47,348 bases of DNA from Candidatus Pacearchaeota archaeon (GTDB lineage Archaea > Nanobdellota > Nanobdellia > Pacearchaeales > GW2011-AR1). This document shows, in pieces, positions 38,401-45,610 of the stretch. A model generated the notes under the pieces. The model made no database searches, was not told the DNA's origin, and saw only the letters and a program-made list of their open reading frames with translations. The number at the start of each line of letters is the position of its first letter. Position 1 is the stretch's first letter. The stretch covers positions 1 to 47,348 of the forward strand of contig JACPLR010000017.1 of the NCBI GenBank assembly GCA_016186425.1, given 5' to 3'. A program made the translations under genes and the position numbers.

Positions 38401-40354
38401 CACTTCAATGCTTGAAATTAGAACTTCTTTAGGAAAAAAGATTAAAGTTACAGAAAATCATAAATTTTTAGTTAATGGCAATAAGAAAAGAGCTTCTGAT
38501 TTAAAAATTGGAGATAAAATCCCCTTGCCAATACACATAGATATTGATTCCAGGGAGATACAAGAGATAAATCTTTTAGAATTATTAAAAGATGAGAATT
38601 TAATGGTAAGAGATATTAAGAGTATTATTAATAGATTAGATCTTACCTCAAGAGATATTATTTTAAAAAATTTAAAGATTTCTAAAAAACAATTCCAGAA
38701 TTTTAATATTAGGGATAGTTATCCTGCTAAATTTATTTTAAGATTAGATGATAAGATAAAAAAAGAGATATTTAATATTGGAAAGATATCTATTAAAAGA
38801 GATAATGTAAAAATTCCAATAATCATCAAATTTAATAACCAGTTATTAGAAGTTATAGGTTTGTATATTGCTGAAGGTCATTCAAGAAGTGTTTCAGGAA
38901 GAAAAGGATTAAATCAAGTATATATTGCTTCTGATGATAAATTTATAAGAGAGTTTGTTAAAAAAACAATAAAAGAATCTTTTAATCTTTCTCCAAGCGA
39001 AAATAAATTAGATAGGGTTACTTTTTCATCCAAGATATTATATTTGTTTTTTACTAAATTTCTAGAAGCAGGAAGCAATGCAAAAGACAAGCGAATACCT
39101 TATTTATTCTTGAATCTTCCATTGAATAAACTTGCTTGTATATTAAGGGGATATTTTGAAGGGGATGGTTCTGCTGAAAAAGGCAGGATGAAAGTAAGTT
39201 GTGATAGCATCAGTGAAGGATTATTATATGATTTGGAATTTTGTTTAGCAAGATTTGGAATTTTTTCCAAAAGATATGACTATGAAAAAGAGCCAGGACC
39301 TTTACTGAAAAATTTTTATATTAGGAAAAAAAGAGAAATTCCCAAATTTAGGATAACTAAATTAATAATAGGATCAGATTTTGTGGATAATTTTTATAAA
39401 ATTGGTTTCTTGTCTGAGAGAAAAAATAATATTCTGGAAGGCTATAAAAAGATGAATCCTTATGGTATGAAAATTCAAAAGGATGTTAATTTTGTTTATG
39501 ACCCTATTGTTTCAATAGATTCTATTGGAGAAAAAGAAAGCTATTGTTTAAATGTTAATACCGATAATCATTTAGTTGTTGGCAATTCTATTGTTACTTT
39601 TAATTGTGATGGCGACGAAGCAGCAGCAATGTTATTGCTAGATGTGCTGATTAATTTTTCAAGAGAATATCTCCCTGGACACAGGGGAGGAACACAAGAT
39701 GCTCCACTGGTTTTGAATGGCAGAATTGTTGCTGGAGAGGTTGATGATCAGATTTTAGATTTTGAAGTAGTCAATAAATATCCCCTAGAACTTTATCAGC
39801 TTGCAGAATTGAAAGAGCACTCTTCTAAAATAAAAATTGAAATGGTTAAAGACAGGATAAAAAAAGGCGAAGATCCGTTTAGGAATCTTAATTTTACACA
39901 TGAAACTAGCGATTTTAATAAAGGAGTGTTATGCAGTTCCTATAAACAACTTCCAACGATGCAGGAAAAAGTTGCAAAAGAGATGGAACTTGTTAATAAA
40001 ATTCGTGCAGTAGATGCTTCTGATGTTGCGAGATTGATTATTGAAAGGCATTTTATCAGGGATATTAGAGGCAATTTAAGAAAATTTTCACAGCAAGGTT
40101 TTAGGTGTGTTAAATGCAATTCTAAATTCAGGCGTCCTCCGCTTTCCGGTGTGTGTAGCAAGTGCAATGGAAAAATAATTTTTACAATTTCAGAAGGAGG
40201 AATTGTAAAATACCTTGAGCCGGCATTGCAGCTTGCAAATAATTATGACATTCCGGTTTATGTAAAACAAAACCTTGAATTGACAAAAAAATATATTGAA
40301 AGTATTTTCGGCAGGGAGGAAACAAAGCAGGCTGATTTGGGGAAGTGGTTTTGA
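35477..40354 (+). CDS. polC: DNA polymerase D large subunit (DP2), with intein
   Basis: Catalytic subunit of replicative PolD. ATG 35477 was chosen over ATG 35465 because GGGGGG lies 4 bases before it and family members begin MxxYFxxLExDI. The host protein after splicing is about 1155 residues, normal for DP2. It has conserved FSGPIRSAGTTAS, zinc clusters (CxxC pairs near 660-700 and CVKC/CSKC near the C terminus), the catalytic DGDE motif, and a C-terminal QADLGKWF that resembles a PCNA-interacting end. A 470-residue intein interrupts it directly before CDGDE. Paired with polB and orc1 next to the origin. Confidence 0.96.
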   Translation: MQTEKYFHHLEEDIKKNYAIANEARSKGLDPVGKVEIPLARNLAEKAVGLISTLYPQINDPRIVNRIIELEKEYGSLDVAVCLKIAEEIAKEKFCKFSSHLEAIEVGIRVGFAYTTLGVVSSPIEGFTYLKLGKTQNEEEYFTAYFSGPIRSAGTTASCVVLMIIDYLREIFGYAKYDPSEKEIKRTSTELYDFHDRITNLQYLPTEEEAEFLAANLPIQVAGEPSEKLEVSNYKDLPRVDTNFLRSGFCLIIGEGLAQKAAKALRILRGLREKGFKLSDWDFLEKYVELHKKRESGTKDTTPTYIKDLVAGRPIFGHPSRSGAFRFRYGRSRVAGFSAVSIHPATMAISDGFLAVGTQLKIEKPTKGCVISVCDGIDGPIVKLKNGSVERINDFQRAKEVYHDVEEIIYFGDILFPFGDVANRNSVLINPGYVEEWWELELEKIGKKVENKFNVSFDEAINFSKEYRIPLHPSYIYYWTQISYEQLLELLRWLSYARLNKKIILPYSTMEREKFKESKRALELLGIEHDIGIENVIINGVNSKALFANLGFDLGFLEEDEKFIENEVNGLAEKIINQTEREVLSIINLFSEFAIKDKAGEFIGTRMGRPEKAKLRKLTGSPHVLFPVGEEGGRFRSVNGAAELGYVSAEFPSYFCEKCNLETIYSLCETCGGETKKKFYCPICNEQISSEKCEKHGRGQSYYRRRIDIKKYLSSAAKILGIENGQLPTLIKGVRGTSSQHHLLEHLSKGILRAGLGLNVNKDGTIRYDMTELPITHFKPKEIGTSIEKLKEIGYTRDIYGKELIDEDQILELMPHDIILPCSADSGDERADEVFLQGTRFIDLLLEKLYKLPRFYNAKTREDLVGHLSVCMAPHNCAGVISRIIGFSKTQGLLASPYMHAAMRRDCFDYNTYLPIKNNGDWRIRKIGEIVEELNPEKIVDNFGTKERKVDSFLTIGFENKLKEVKINNFTKHLPTSMLEIRTSLGKKIKVTENHKFLVNGNKKRASDLKIGDKIPLPIHIDIDSREIQEINLLELLKDENLMVRDIKSIINRLDLTSRDIILKNLKISKKQFQNFNIRDSYPAKFILRLDDKIKKEIFNIGKISIKRDNVKIPIIIKFNNQLLEVIGLYIAEGHSRSVSGRKGLNQVYIASDDKFIREFVKKTIKESFNLSPSENKLDRVTFSSKILYLFFTKFLEAGSNAKDKRIPYLFLNLPLNKLACILRGYFEGDGSAEKGRMKVSCDSISEGLLYDLEFCLARFGIFSKRYDYEKEPGPLLKNFYIRKKREIPKFRITKLIIGSDFVDNFYKIGFLSERKNNILEGYKKMNPYGMKIQKDVNFVYDPIVSIDSIGEKESYCLNVNTDNHLVVGNSIVTFNCDGDEAAAMLLLDVLINFSREYLPGHRGGTQDAPLVLNGRIVAGEVDDQILDFEVVNKYPLELYQLAELKEHSSKIKIEMVKDRIKKGEDPFRNLNFTHETSDFNKGVLCSSYKQLPTMQEKVAKEMELVNKIRAVDASDVARLIIERHFIRDIRGNLRKFSQQGFRCVKCNSKFRRPPLSGVCSKCNGKIIFTISEGGIVKYLEPALQLANNYDIPVYVKQNLELTKKYIESIFGREETKQADLGKWF
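38195..39604 (+). mobile_element. LAGLIDADG homing-endonuclease intein in polC
   Basis: Starts at Cys (TGC 38195) in RRD|CFDYNTYL and ends at Asn (AAT 39602-39604), followed by Cys of CDGDE. Splicing block B is around TENH; the endonuclease has two LAGLIDADG-type helices, EVIGLYIAEG and CILRGYFEGDG, so it may be active. The residue before the terminal Asn is Phe, not the usual His (VTFN). The site is the catalytic DGDE of PolD, the same site used by PolII inteins of Pyrococcus. Both extein and intein frames are continuous over 470 codons, suggesting a functional intein. Confidence 0.93.
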
Positions 40355-40374
40355 AACCACTTATGATTATTTAG

Positions 40375-40421
40375 GAATTTTTGAATATCTACAATATAAA
40401 ATTTTCTATTTAGGAAAATTT
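40375..40421 (-). repeat. Family B repeat, copy 8 (first half, inverted)
   Basis: AAAATTTTC (40398-40406) pairs with GAAAATTT (40414-40421); on the minus strand the following AATTTTATATTGTAGATATTC matches the family linker. Only half the element. It follows the polC stop, with no other feature in 40355-40518 apart from the promoter of the next gene. Confidence 0.55.
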
Positions 40422-40518
40422 CGCATGGTTAATAGTTATTTTATCTTAATTGTTTGAAATAATTATTTTTATTATTAGTTCCAGATAGGTTTAAATATTA
40501 TTAAAATCCCTTATTATA

Positions 40519-41274
40519 ATGATAAATTTAGCAGAGTTCAAAAAATTTTTTCTTTTTAATTTAATTGGAGGTTTAGTTATTTCTGCTTTAGTGGCTGTAG
40601 TAACCGTCCTTATCGGAGCTTTTAATGAAGTAACTGCAAGAGTATTGTTTACTCTTTTAATGGTAATTATTCATTCATTAGTTAGTTTAGCTTTTATATG
40701 GGATAATGAAAAGCAAAATACTTTTGAAAGATTAGCCTTCTTTACTAATGTTTTATTTTTTATTATTGTTTTAAGTTTTGTTACATCTATACTAGGAATT
40801 TGGAAAGTAATTCCTTTAGAAATTGTTTGGCATTTATATCAAACTTACTTTGTAATTGGTTTTGCTTCTCTTCATGGAGACATATTATCAAAAGCATTGA
40901 ATAAAGAAAATTATATTGATATTATTATTTATCTAAACTATGTTTTTATGGTAATAGTTGTTTTGATGCTGCTTCCATTGATTTATTTAGATAATGCTAT
41001 GAAGGTCTTGGGAGAGATTTACTATAGAATTTTAGCAGCTATGGGAATAATTGATGGGACTTTAAGCATTTTAACAATTATTTTTTATAAACTTTTTCTA
41101 CATAAACATCCAAAAACAGAGAATCCTCTTGAAAATAGCTGGAATCAAGAGCAGAAAACCGCTAAAACAGAAAAGAAACGAGGATTAAGTATTTGGGTCT
41201 GGATATTAATAATATATTTAATTATTCAAATATTGTTTCCCCTAGTTTTCTTTGGATTTGGCAGATTTTTTTGA
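40519..41274 (+). CDS. Polytopic membrane protein, 251 aa
   Basis: Not recognised. Six to seven hydrophobic segments (about 10-32, 40-62, 71-92, 100-118, 130-155, 165-187, 224-246) and a lysine/glutamate-rich cytosolic loop (about 193-222). No transporter or enzyme motif is visible. ATG 40519 has a TTTAAATATT box some 25 bases upstream, suggesting leaderless transcription. It stands alone between polC and a tandem repeat array. Confidence 0.6.
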   Translation: MINLAEFKKFFLFNLIGGLVISALVAVVTVLIGAFNEVTARVLFTLLMVIIHSLVSLAFIWDNEKQNTFERLAFFTNVLFFIIVLSFVTSILGIWKVIPLEIVWHLYQTYFVIGFASLHGDILSKALNKENYIDIIIYLNYVFMVIVVLMLLPLIYLDNAMKVLGEIYYRILAAMGIIDGTLSILTIIFYKLFLHKHPKTENPLENSWNQEQKTAKTEKKRGLSIWVWILIIYLIIQILFPLVFFGFGRFF

Positions 41275-41341
41275 TAAATTATAGGAAAGAAAAATAAGGA
41301 AAATCTGGTAGATTAAAAGGAAAGTTTGATAAAGAAAACTA

Positions 41342-41465
41342 TTGGTTGTCTTTATAGGAGATGTCATAAGAAGAACCATGGCATTTAAAGGAAGCTTCAT
41401 AAAAGAAACCATTGCACTTAAAAGGAGATGTCATAAGAAGAACCTTGGTTCTTTTTATTCTTTAA
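41342..41465 (-). repeat. Family A tandem array, three to four units
   Basis: Units (plus-strand reading) with AGGAGATGTCATAAGAAGAA then CC(A/T)TGGCATTT, repeated at roughly 32-36-base spacing; the middle unit has diverged (AAGGAAGCTTCATAAAAGAA). Opposite orientation to the arrays after S11 and S9. It lies in the 344-base gap 41275-41618 before the RRM gene; the rest of the gap holds that gene's promoter region. Confidence 0.65.
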
Positions 41466-41618
41466 CAAAGTTTAAAAACCCAATATTCCTAGGATTTTCA
41501 GCTACGAAGGTAGAGGAGATTGATCGTGCATAAACATATAGGAATTATAAGAATGTATGGAGAGATTGATTCGAATTCTAGCATAAATTAAATAAATACA
41601 CATGGAGAAAGTTAGAAA

Positions 41619-42062
41619 ATGAGCAAAAGGCTTTTCGTAGGGAATTTGCCTTTCAGCCTGACACAGGACAAATTAAAGGAACTTTTTTCTGGATACGGCT
41701 CTCTCGGAGAGACAGTTGTTGTAACAAACAAGTTTTCAGGAAGGTCCAAAGGATTTGGATTTGTAACAGTTGAAGACGACTCTGAAGCTGAAAAAGCGAT
41801 CAGCGAGATGGACGGGAAAGAAATTGAAGGAAGAAAGATAACTGTTAACGAAGCAAGACCATTTGATCCTGACAAGCCAAGACCCCCAAGAAGAGAGTTT
41901 GGAAGTAGAGGAAGATTCGGAGGAGACAGGGGAGGATTTGGAAGCCGAGGAAGATTTGGCGGAAGTAATGACGGCAACAGGGGCAGAGGAAGGTTTGAAG
42001 GCAGAAGAGAAAGAAATTCTGAAGAAAAATCAGACGAAGACAATTTTGAAAGCGAAGAATAA
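41619..42062 (+). CDS. RRM-type RNA-binding protein with RGG/acidic tail
   Basis: A 147-residue protein with one RNA recognition motif (about 1-82): RNP2 LFVGNL (5-10) and RNP1 SKGFGFVTV, both intact. A glycine/arginine-rich tail (RGRFGGDRGGFGSRGRFGG) and an acidic end (EEKSDEDNFESEE) follow. RRM-RGG proteins are common in eukaryotes and cyanobacteria and rare in archaea. The gene is visibly richer in G and C (codons CTG, GAC, AGC) than its neighbours, which suggests acquisition. Possibly an RNA chaperone or cold-response protein; targets unknown. Confidence 0.9.
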   Translation: MSKRLFVGNLPFSLTQDKLKELFSGYGSLGETVVVTNKFSGRSKGFGFVTVEDDSEAEKAISEMDGKEIEGRKITVNEARPFDPDKPRPPRREFGSRGRFGGDRGGFGSRGRFGGSNDGNRGRGRFEGRRERNSEEKSDEDNFESEE

Positions 42063-42133
42063 TTGTTTTTATTTAAAATTTTTATTTTTTATTTTTATAA
42101 TATTATTTAAATATCTAAACTTCATTAATTAAC

Positions 42134-42784
42134 ATGATGGTAAATGAAGAAAAGAAAAAAGAAAGCAGAATTGAAATTATCAAAAAGTTGTTTAATGAAA
42201 GGGTTTTTTATATTGGATTAATAGTGCTGTTATTGGGCCTTATTATGAACCCCTTATCACAAATTTTTATTTACAAATATTTTAGGGACGCCCCTTTATT
42301 GAATGATGTTTTATTGAATTCCCTTCCATTTTTTCCAATCCCAAATTCTTATAATTGGGTTAATTTTATTGCGCTATTAATTTTTGGAATTTATATATTC
42401 TATAAAAAACCAAAATCACTACCTTACTTTCTTCTTTTATTTGGAATTTGGAATTTTATACGTGCCATTTTCATAGTTTTAACTCCGTTTGGGAATCCAT
42501 CTATTTTTTATAACGGAAATTATTCTATAATTACTGAAAAATTTGAGATTCTTAGATTCGGGGTTTATCCATCTGGGCACACTGGAACCACTTTTCTAGC
42601 TTTTTTATTGACTGCAGATATAAGGTATAAATTTATTTTACTTCTCCTTACTTTTGTTGTTGCCCTTCTTTTGCTTCTTGCAAGAGGGCATTATAGCATT
42701 GATATTTTTTCAGCAATTATTTTTGCTTATGCAATTTATTGCTTTGGGGAGAAATATTTAAAGAATAAGTTTGTAGTAAGGTAA
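42134..42784 (+). CDS. PAP2-superfamily membrane phosphatase (sphingomyelin synthase-like)
   Basis: A 216-residue protein with about six membrane helices and the PAP2 signature split between PSGHTGTTF (about 147-155, the SGH motif) and ARGHYSIDIF (about 182-191, catalytic His and Asp). The HYSID variant is typical of the PAP2_3/sphingomyelin-synthase-like branch. It probably hydrolyses or transfers head groups of lipid phosphates at the outer membrane face. ATG ATG at 42134 leaves the start uncertain by one codon. It follows the RRM gene by 71 bases, with a TTTAAATA box between them. Confidence 0.85.
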   Translation: MMVNEEKKKESRIEIIKKLFNERVFYIGLIVLLLGLIMNPLSQIFIYKYFRDAPLLNDVLLNSLPFFPIPNSYNWVNFIALLIFGIYIFYKKPKSLPYFLLLFGIWNFIRAIFIVLTPFGNPSIFYNGNYSIITEKFEILRFGVYPSGHTGTTFLAFLLTADIRYKFILLLLTFVVALLLLLARGHYSIDIFSAIIFAYAIYCFGEKYLKNKFVVR

Positions 42785-42828
42785 AAAGATATGAAAAAGT
42801 ATTTAAGCTAGATTTTTTTATTTGCTTT

Positions 42829-44043
42829 ATGAATTTAAAAGAAAGGTGGCAATCAAGTGTTATTCTTAGATGGAGTATTTATGGTTTATTATTTGGATTA
42901 TTTATTGGAATTTTGGATTCAGTTAAACTTTGTCATGCTCTTGACTTTTTTAAAACAAGTTTAGATTACGATCTTTTTTGTGATAGAATAAGTATTTTTT
43001 CAGCTCCATTTGAAATATTTTTTCAAGCGCTCTATTCTAGTAATCTTTCATTTTTTCCGTTTAACATTTTTTTCATTTTTTCCGTTTTATTTTTAATATT
43101 ACCTTTTTTTATATTAACAATTAGTCTTTTTTATCTCTTAATCGGATTTATTATTGGCTCTTTTGAGAAAAAAAATATTACTTGGTTTAAATGGGGAATA
43201 TTTGGAGTTTTAATAGCATTTATTTTATGGATTTTATTACTAATATTGTCAAACTCTGTAATTAAATTAGTTAATATTATCCAGCTTTATTTTACTATAA
43301 TTCTTCCAGCATTTATAATTGGGGCAAGTATAAGCCGAATTATAGAGAAGATTAAAGGTAAAGATTATTTTATTAACAATCTAGCAAAGAAGATGGAATA
43401 TATATTTCTTATATTCTTATTATTCTTTTTATTAATCTTTTTTATAATGAACTATTACGGATGGTATACTGAAGTTACTCTTTTATACAAGGCTAACTTT
43501 CATCCCTTAGGAAAGGCAGATTGTGATAGTATCCCTAATACAACTACAAGATTTAGCTATTATGTTTCGTGCTATAAAGATAAAGTAATTTTGAGAAAAA
43601 CGGGTTTTATGTGCGAATTAATTGGAAAACCTAATATATTTAAATCTTCATGTTATAAGGGTTTGGCAATTCTAGAATCACAATCTGTAGATAATCCAGA
43701 TGAATGTGCTAGTTTAGATTTAGACCCATATTCAGAAGTTGACTGTTATAGGAATTTAGCAGTTAAACAAAGAAATCTTTCTATTTGTGATATAATTGAT
43801 GATTCTATAAAATGGGGAAACGGAAATTATGATGCTGGAGAGGATAGGTATTTAAGACAAGGATGTTATAGGGGAGTTGCAATGGAAGAAAAAAATGAGT
43901 CTTTATGTTTAAAAATTTCTAATAATGATATTAAAGATATTTGTTTTAAGGTTATTGCAGCTATGAAAGGAAATGACACTATTTGTCTTAATATAATAAA
44001 TTCTTCAAAAAGAGATAATTGTATTCGTGTAACACCCCCTTAG
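42829..44043 (+). CDS. Membrane protein with C-terminal cysteine-repeat domain
   Basis: Not recognised as a named family. Five to six hydrophobic helices fill residues ~15-215, then an outside domain of about 180 residues carries a loose repeat with spaced cysteines: C..I..N..F..SCYKGLA, C..L..YSEVDCYRNLAVKQRNLSIC, then GCYRGVAMEEKNESLC. The CYxxxA-(x)-C pattern recurs in short repeat proteins of Woesearchaeota. Disulphide bonding outside the cell is likely. Convergent with the TctA gene. Confidence 0.6.
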   Translation: MNLKERWQSSVILRWSIYGLLFGLFIGILDSVKLCHALDFFKTSLDYDLFCDRISIFSAPFEIFFQALYSSNLSFFPFNIFFIFSVLFLILPFFILTISLFYLLIGFIIGSFEKKNITWFKWGIFGVLIAFILWILLLILSNSVIKLVNIIQLYFTIILPAFIIGASISRIIEKIKGKDYFINNLAKKMEYIFLIFLLFFLLIFFIMNYYGWYTEVTLLYKANFHPLGKADCDSIPNTTTRFSYYVSCYKDKVILRKTGFMCELIGKPNIFKSSCYKGLAILESQSVDNPDECASLDLDPYSEVDCYRNLAVKQRNLSICDIIDDSIKWGNGNYDAGEDRYLRQGCYRGVAMEEKNESLCLKISNNDIKDICFKVIAAMKGNDTICLNIINSSKRDNCIRVTPP

Positions 44044-44064
44044 AAGATTAACTTAGATGTTTAA

Positions 44065-45276
44065 TTACAGCAAGTAAATCAATATTGTCGGCAGAATCAA
44101 GCATCCAATCAGATTAATTCTTCTCGCACCTGATAATATACCAAAAATACCCATGGCTGTTGAAATGATGAAGATAAAAATTCCAATCCATCCTGAGAAG
44201 ATAAATACTATCAAGGAAATGAATAAGATAATAAATATTGATAATTTTGAATAATTAATCTTTTCTATTGTTTCCGAAAATCTCCTTGCTAAGAATAAAG
44301 TCCAATAAAAACATAAAATTCCAGTTATAGTTATTGTTATAAGGATAATAAATAAATCACTATTAGAAATATTTGAAATTGGGATTAGCTTTTGAGCTGC
44401 TGCTGCCACACCGGTTCTTGCCTTGCCTATAGAATAGATAATTATAAAGCTTAAACCTAAAATAATTGTGTTTACTGAACCAAGAAGTATAAGGAATTTT
44501 TCTTGCGTTATTTTTTTATTTATTATTGTGCTTGCTATTGCCGCTGCCTGCCCACTTCCTATGGCTGGAATAAAACTAAATAAAGGAGCTGATGCAAATG
44601 AAGCGAGTATTGGATGAAATAAAAGATTTTTATTTAATCTTGGCTTTGCAATAATTTGTTTAGGAATTTTAACTTTTGTTTTAATGCTTATTATAAGTGA
44701 TGAAGCTCCGAATAATCCGCTTAGCAAGGGAAGGAGCGGCTCTCTAAGATCAATATTTGAATTTAGAACTGCTATTCCTAGAAAACCTGAGAGAATAAAA
44801 ACAGAAAATCCAAGAATTTTGTTCTTTTCCTGAAATATCAGAAATAAAGATGAGAAAATTAAAATATATGGAATAAATATAACAATTAATGTTTGAATTT
44901 TCGGCAAAATAATAAGAAATATTGGAGCAATAATAAGTATTATTAAAATTGCTGAAAAACTTCCAATTGTTGCAAGATAAACTGCTTCATAACCTCTTCC
45001 CTGTTTTAGCAATTCGTGTCCTGGAAGAATTGAAAAGATAGTATCTTCATCAGGAGCTCCGAGAAAAACGCTTGGAATGAAATCAACAAAGGTATGAGTT
45101 ATTGACATTGAAATTATAAAAATTATCAGAATTATTGGAGAAGTAAAACCCAAGAAAAATGCAGATATTGAAATTAATAAGGCAGCAAGAAGGTTTATGT
45201 GAATGCCTGGAAGCAAGCCTGTGATTGTTCCTGCAAGGATTCCGATGAGAAGGGTGAGGGATATTTCTAGGAGCAT
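44065..45276 (-). CDS. TctA-family permease (archaeal tripartite tricarboxylate transporter type)
   Basis: A 403-residue polytopic protein (about 11 helices) opening with LLIGILAGTITGLLPGIHIN, the TctA glycine-rich signature. It also has FVDFIPSVFLGAPDEDTIFSILPGHELL and IPAIGSGQAAAIASTI. TctA proteins import tri- or dicarboxylates with periplasmic receptors in bacteria; archaeal homologues lack TctB/TctC partners and their substrate is unknown. No partner genes are nearby. ATG 45276 starts a leaderless or short-leader message, with TTTATAGG behind it. A 20-codon echo of its start lies at 46870-46932. Confidence 0.85.
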   Translation of the reverse strand: MLLEISLTLLIGILAGTITGLLPGIHINLLAALLISISAFFLGFTSPIILIIFIISMSITHTFVDFIPSVFLGAPDEDTIFSILPGHELLKQGRGYEAVYLATIGSFSAILIILIIAPIFLIILPKIQTLIVIFIPYILIFSSLFLIFQEKNKILGFSVFILSGFLGIAVLNSNIDLREPLLPLLSGLFGASSLIISIKTKVKIPKQIIAKPRLNKNLLFHPILASFASAPLFSFIPAIGSGQAAAIASTIINKKITQEKFLILLGSVNTIILGLSFIIIYSIGKARTGVAAAAQKLIPISNISNSDLFIILITITITGILCFYWTLFLARRFSETIEKINYSKLSIFIILFISLIVFIFSGWIGIFIFIISTAMGIFGILSGARRINLIGCLILPTILIYLL

Positions 45277-45610
45277 GAATTTGAAAGGAGAGGGAGATTT
45301 ATAGGGTTTTTGGAATGTTCTACATAATTTACTATTATAAATATAGCTGCATTTGGCACTATTTGTTACAAGATATGTTACTTTTTGTGCCAGATAGAAA
45401 GCTTTTTAGATTACTTAAAATTTACTTAAAGTAACTTAAACTTACTATAAATATTAAATAATGCACGATTTATCGTTAAATATACTATGAAATGTGAATT
45501 ATAGCAGCATTATTTATGTGTCTCTTACTATAATTCACTATTTATCGTATTTTCTCCGATAATCAGTATATAATAGAAAGCTTTTTAAAGATGAAAGAAG
45601 TAGTATTTGT
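45277..45610. promoter_or_regulatory. AT-rich control region between TctA and Fic genes
   Basis: The 334-base divergent gap has TTACTTAAA-like repeats (45413-45445), a GAAAGCTTTTTA block at 45397 and again at 45576, and palindrome-like sequences around 45463-45560 (GATTTATCGTTAAATA, TTATCGTATTTT). The repeated GAAAGCTTTTTA ends 20 bases before ATG 45611, so a regulator of the Fic gene probably binds here. No gene. Confidence 0.45.

Noticed and set aside
41342-41465. Tandem repeats at first sight like a CRISPR array
   Set aside because: Units are contiguous and degenerate with no unique spacers, and no cas genes are nearby. Better described as a 33-36-bp tandem repeat.
41560-41595. GATTCGAATTC resembling a tRNA T-loop
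   Set aside because: No matching T stem, acceptor stem or anticodon arm is present; it lies in the upstream region of the RRM gene.
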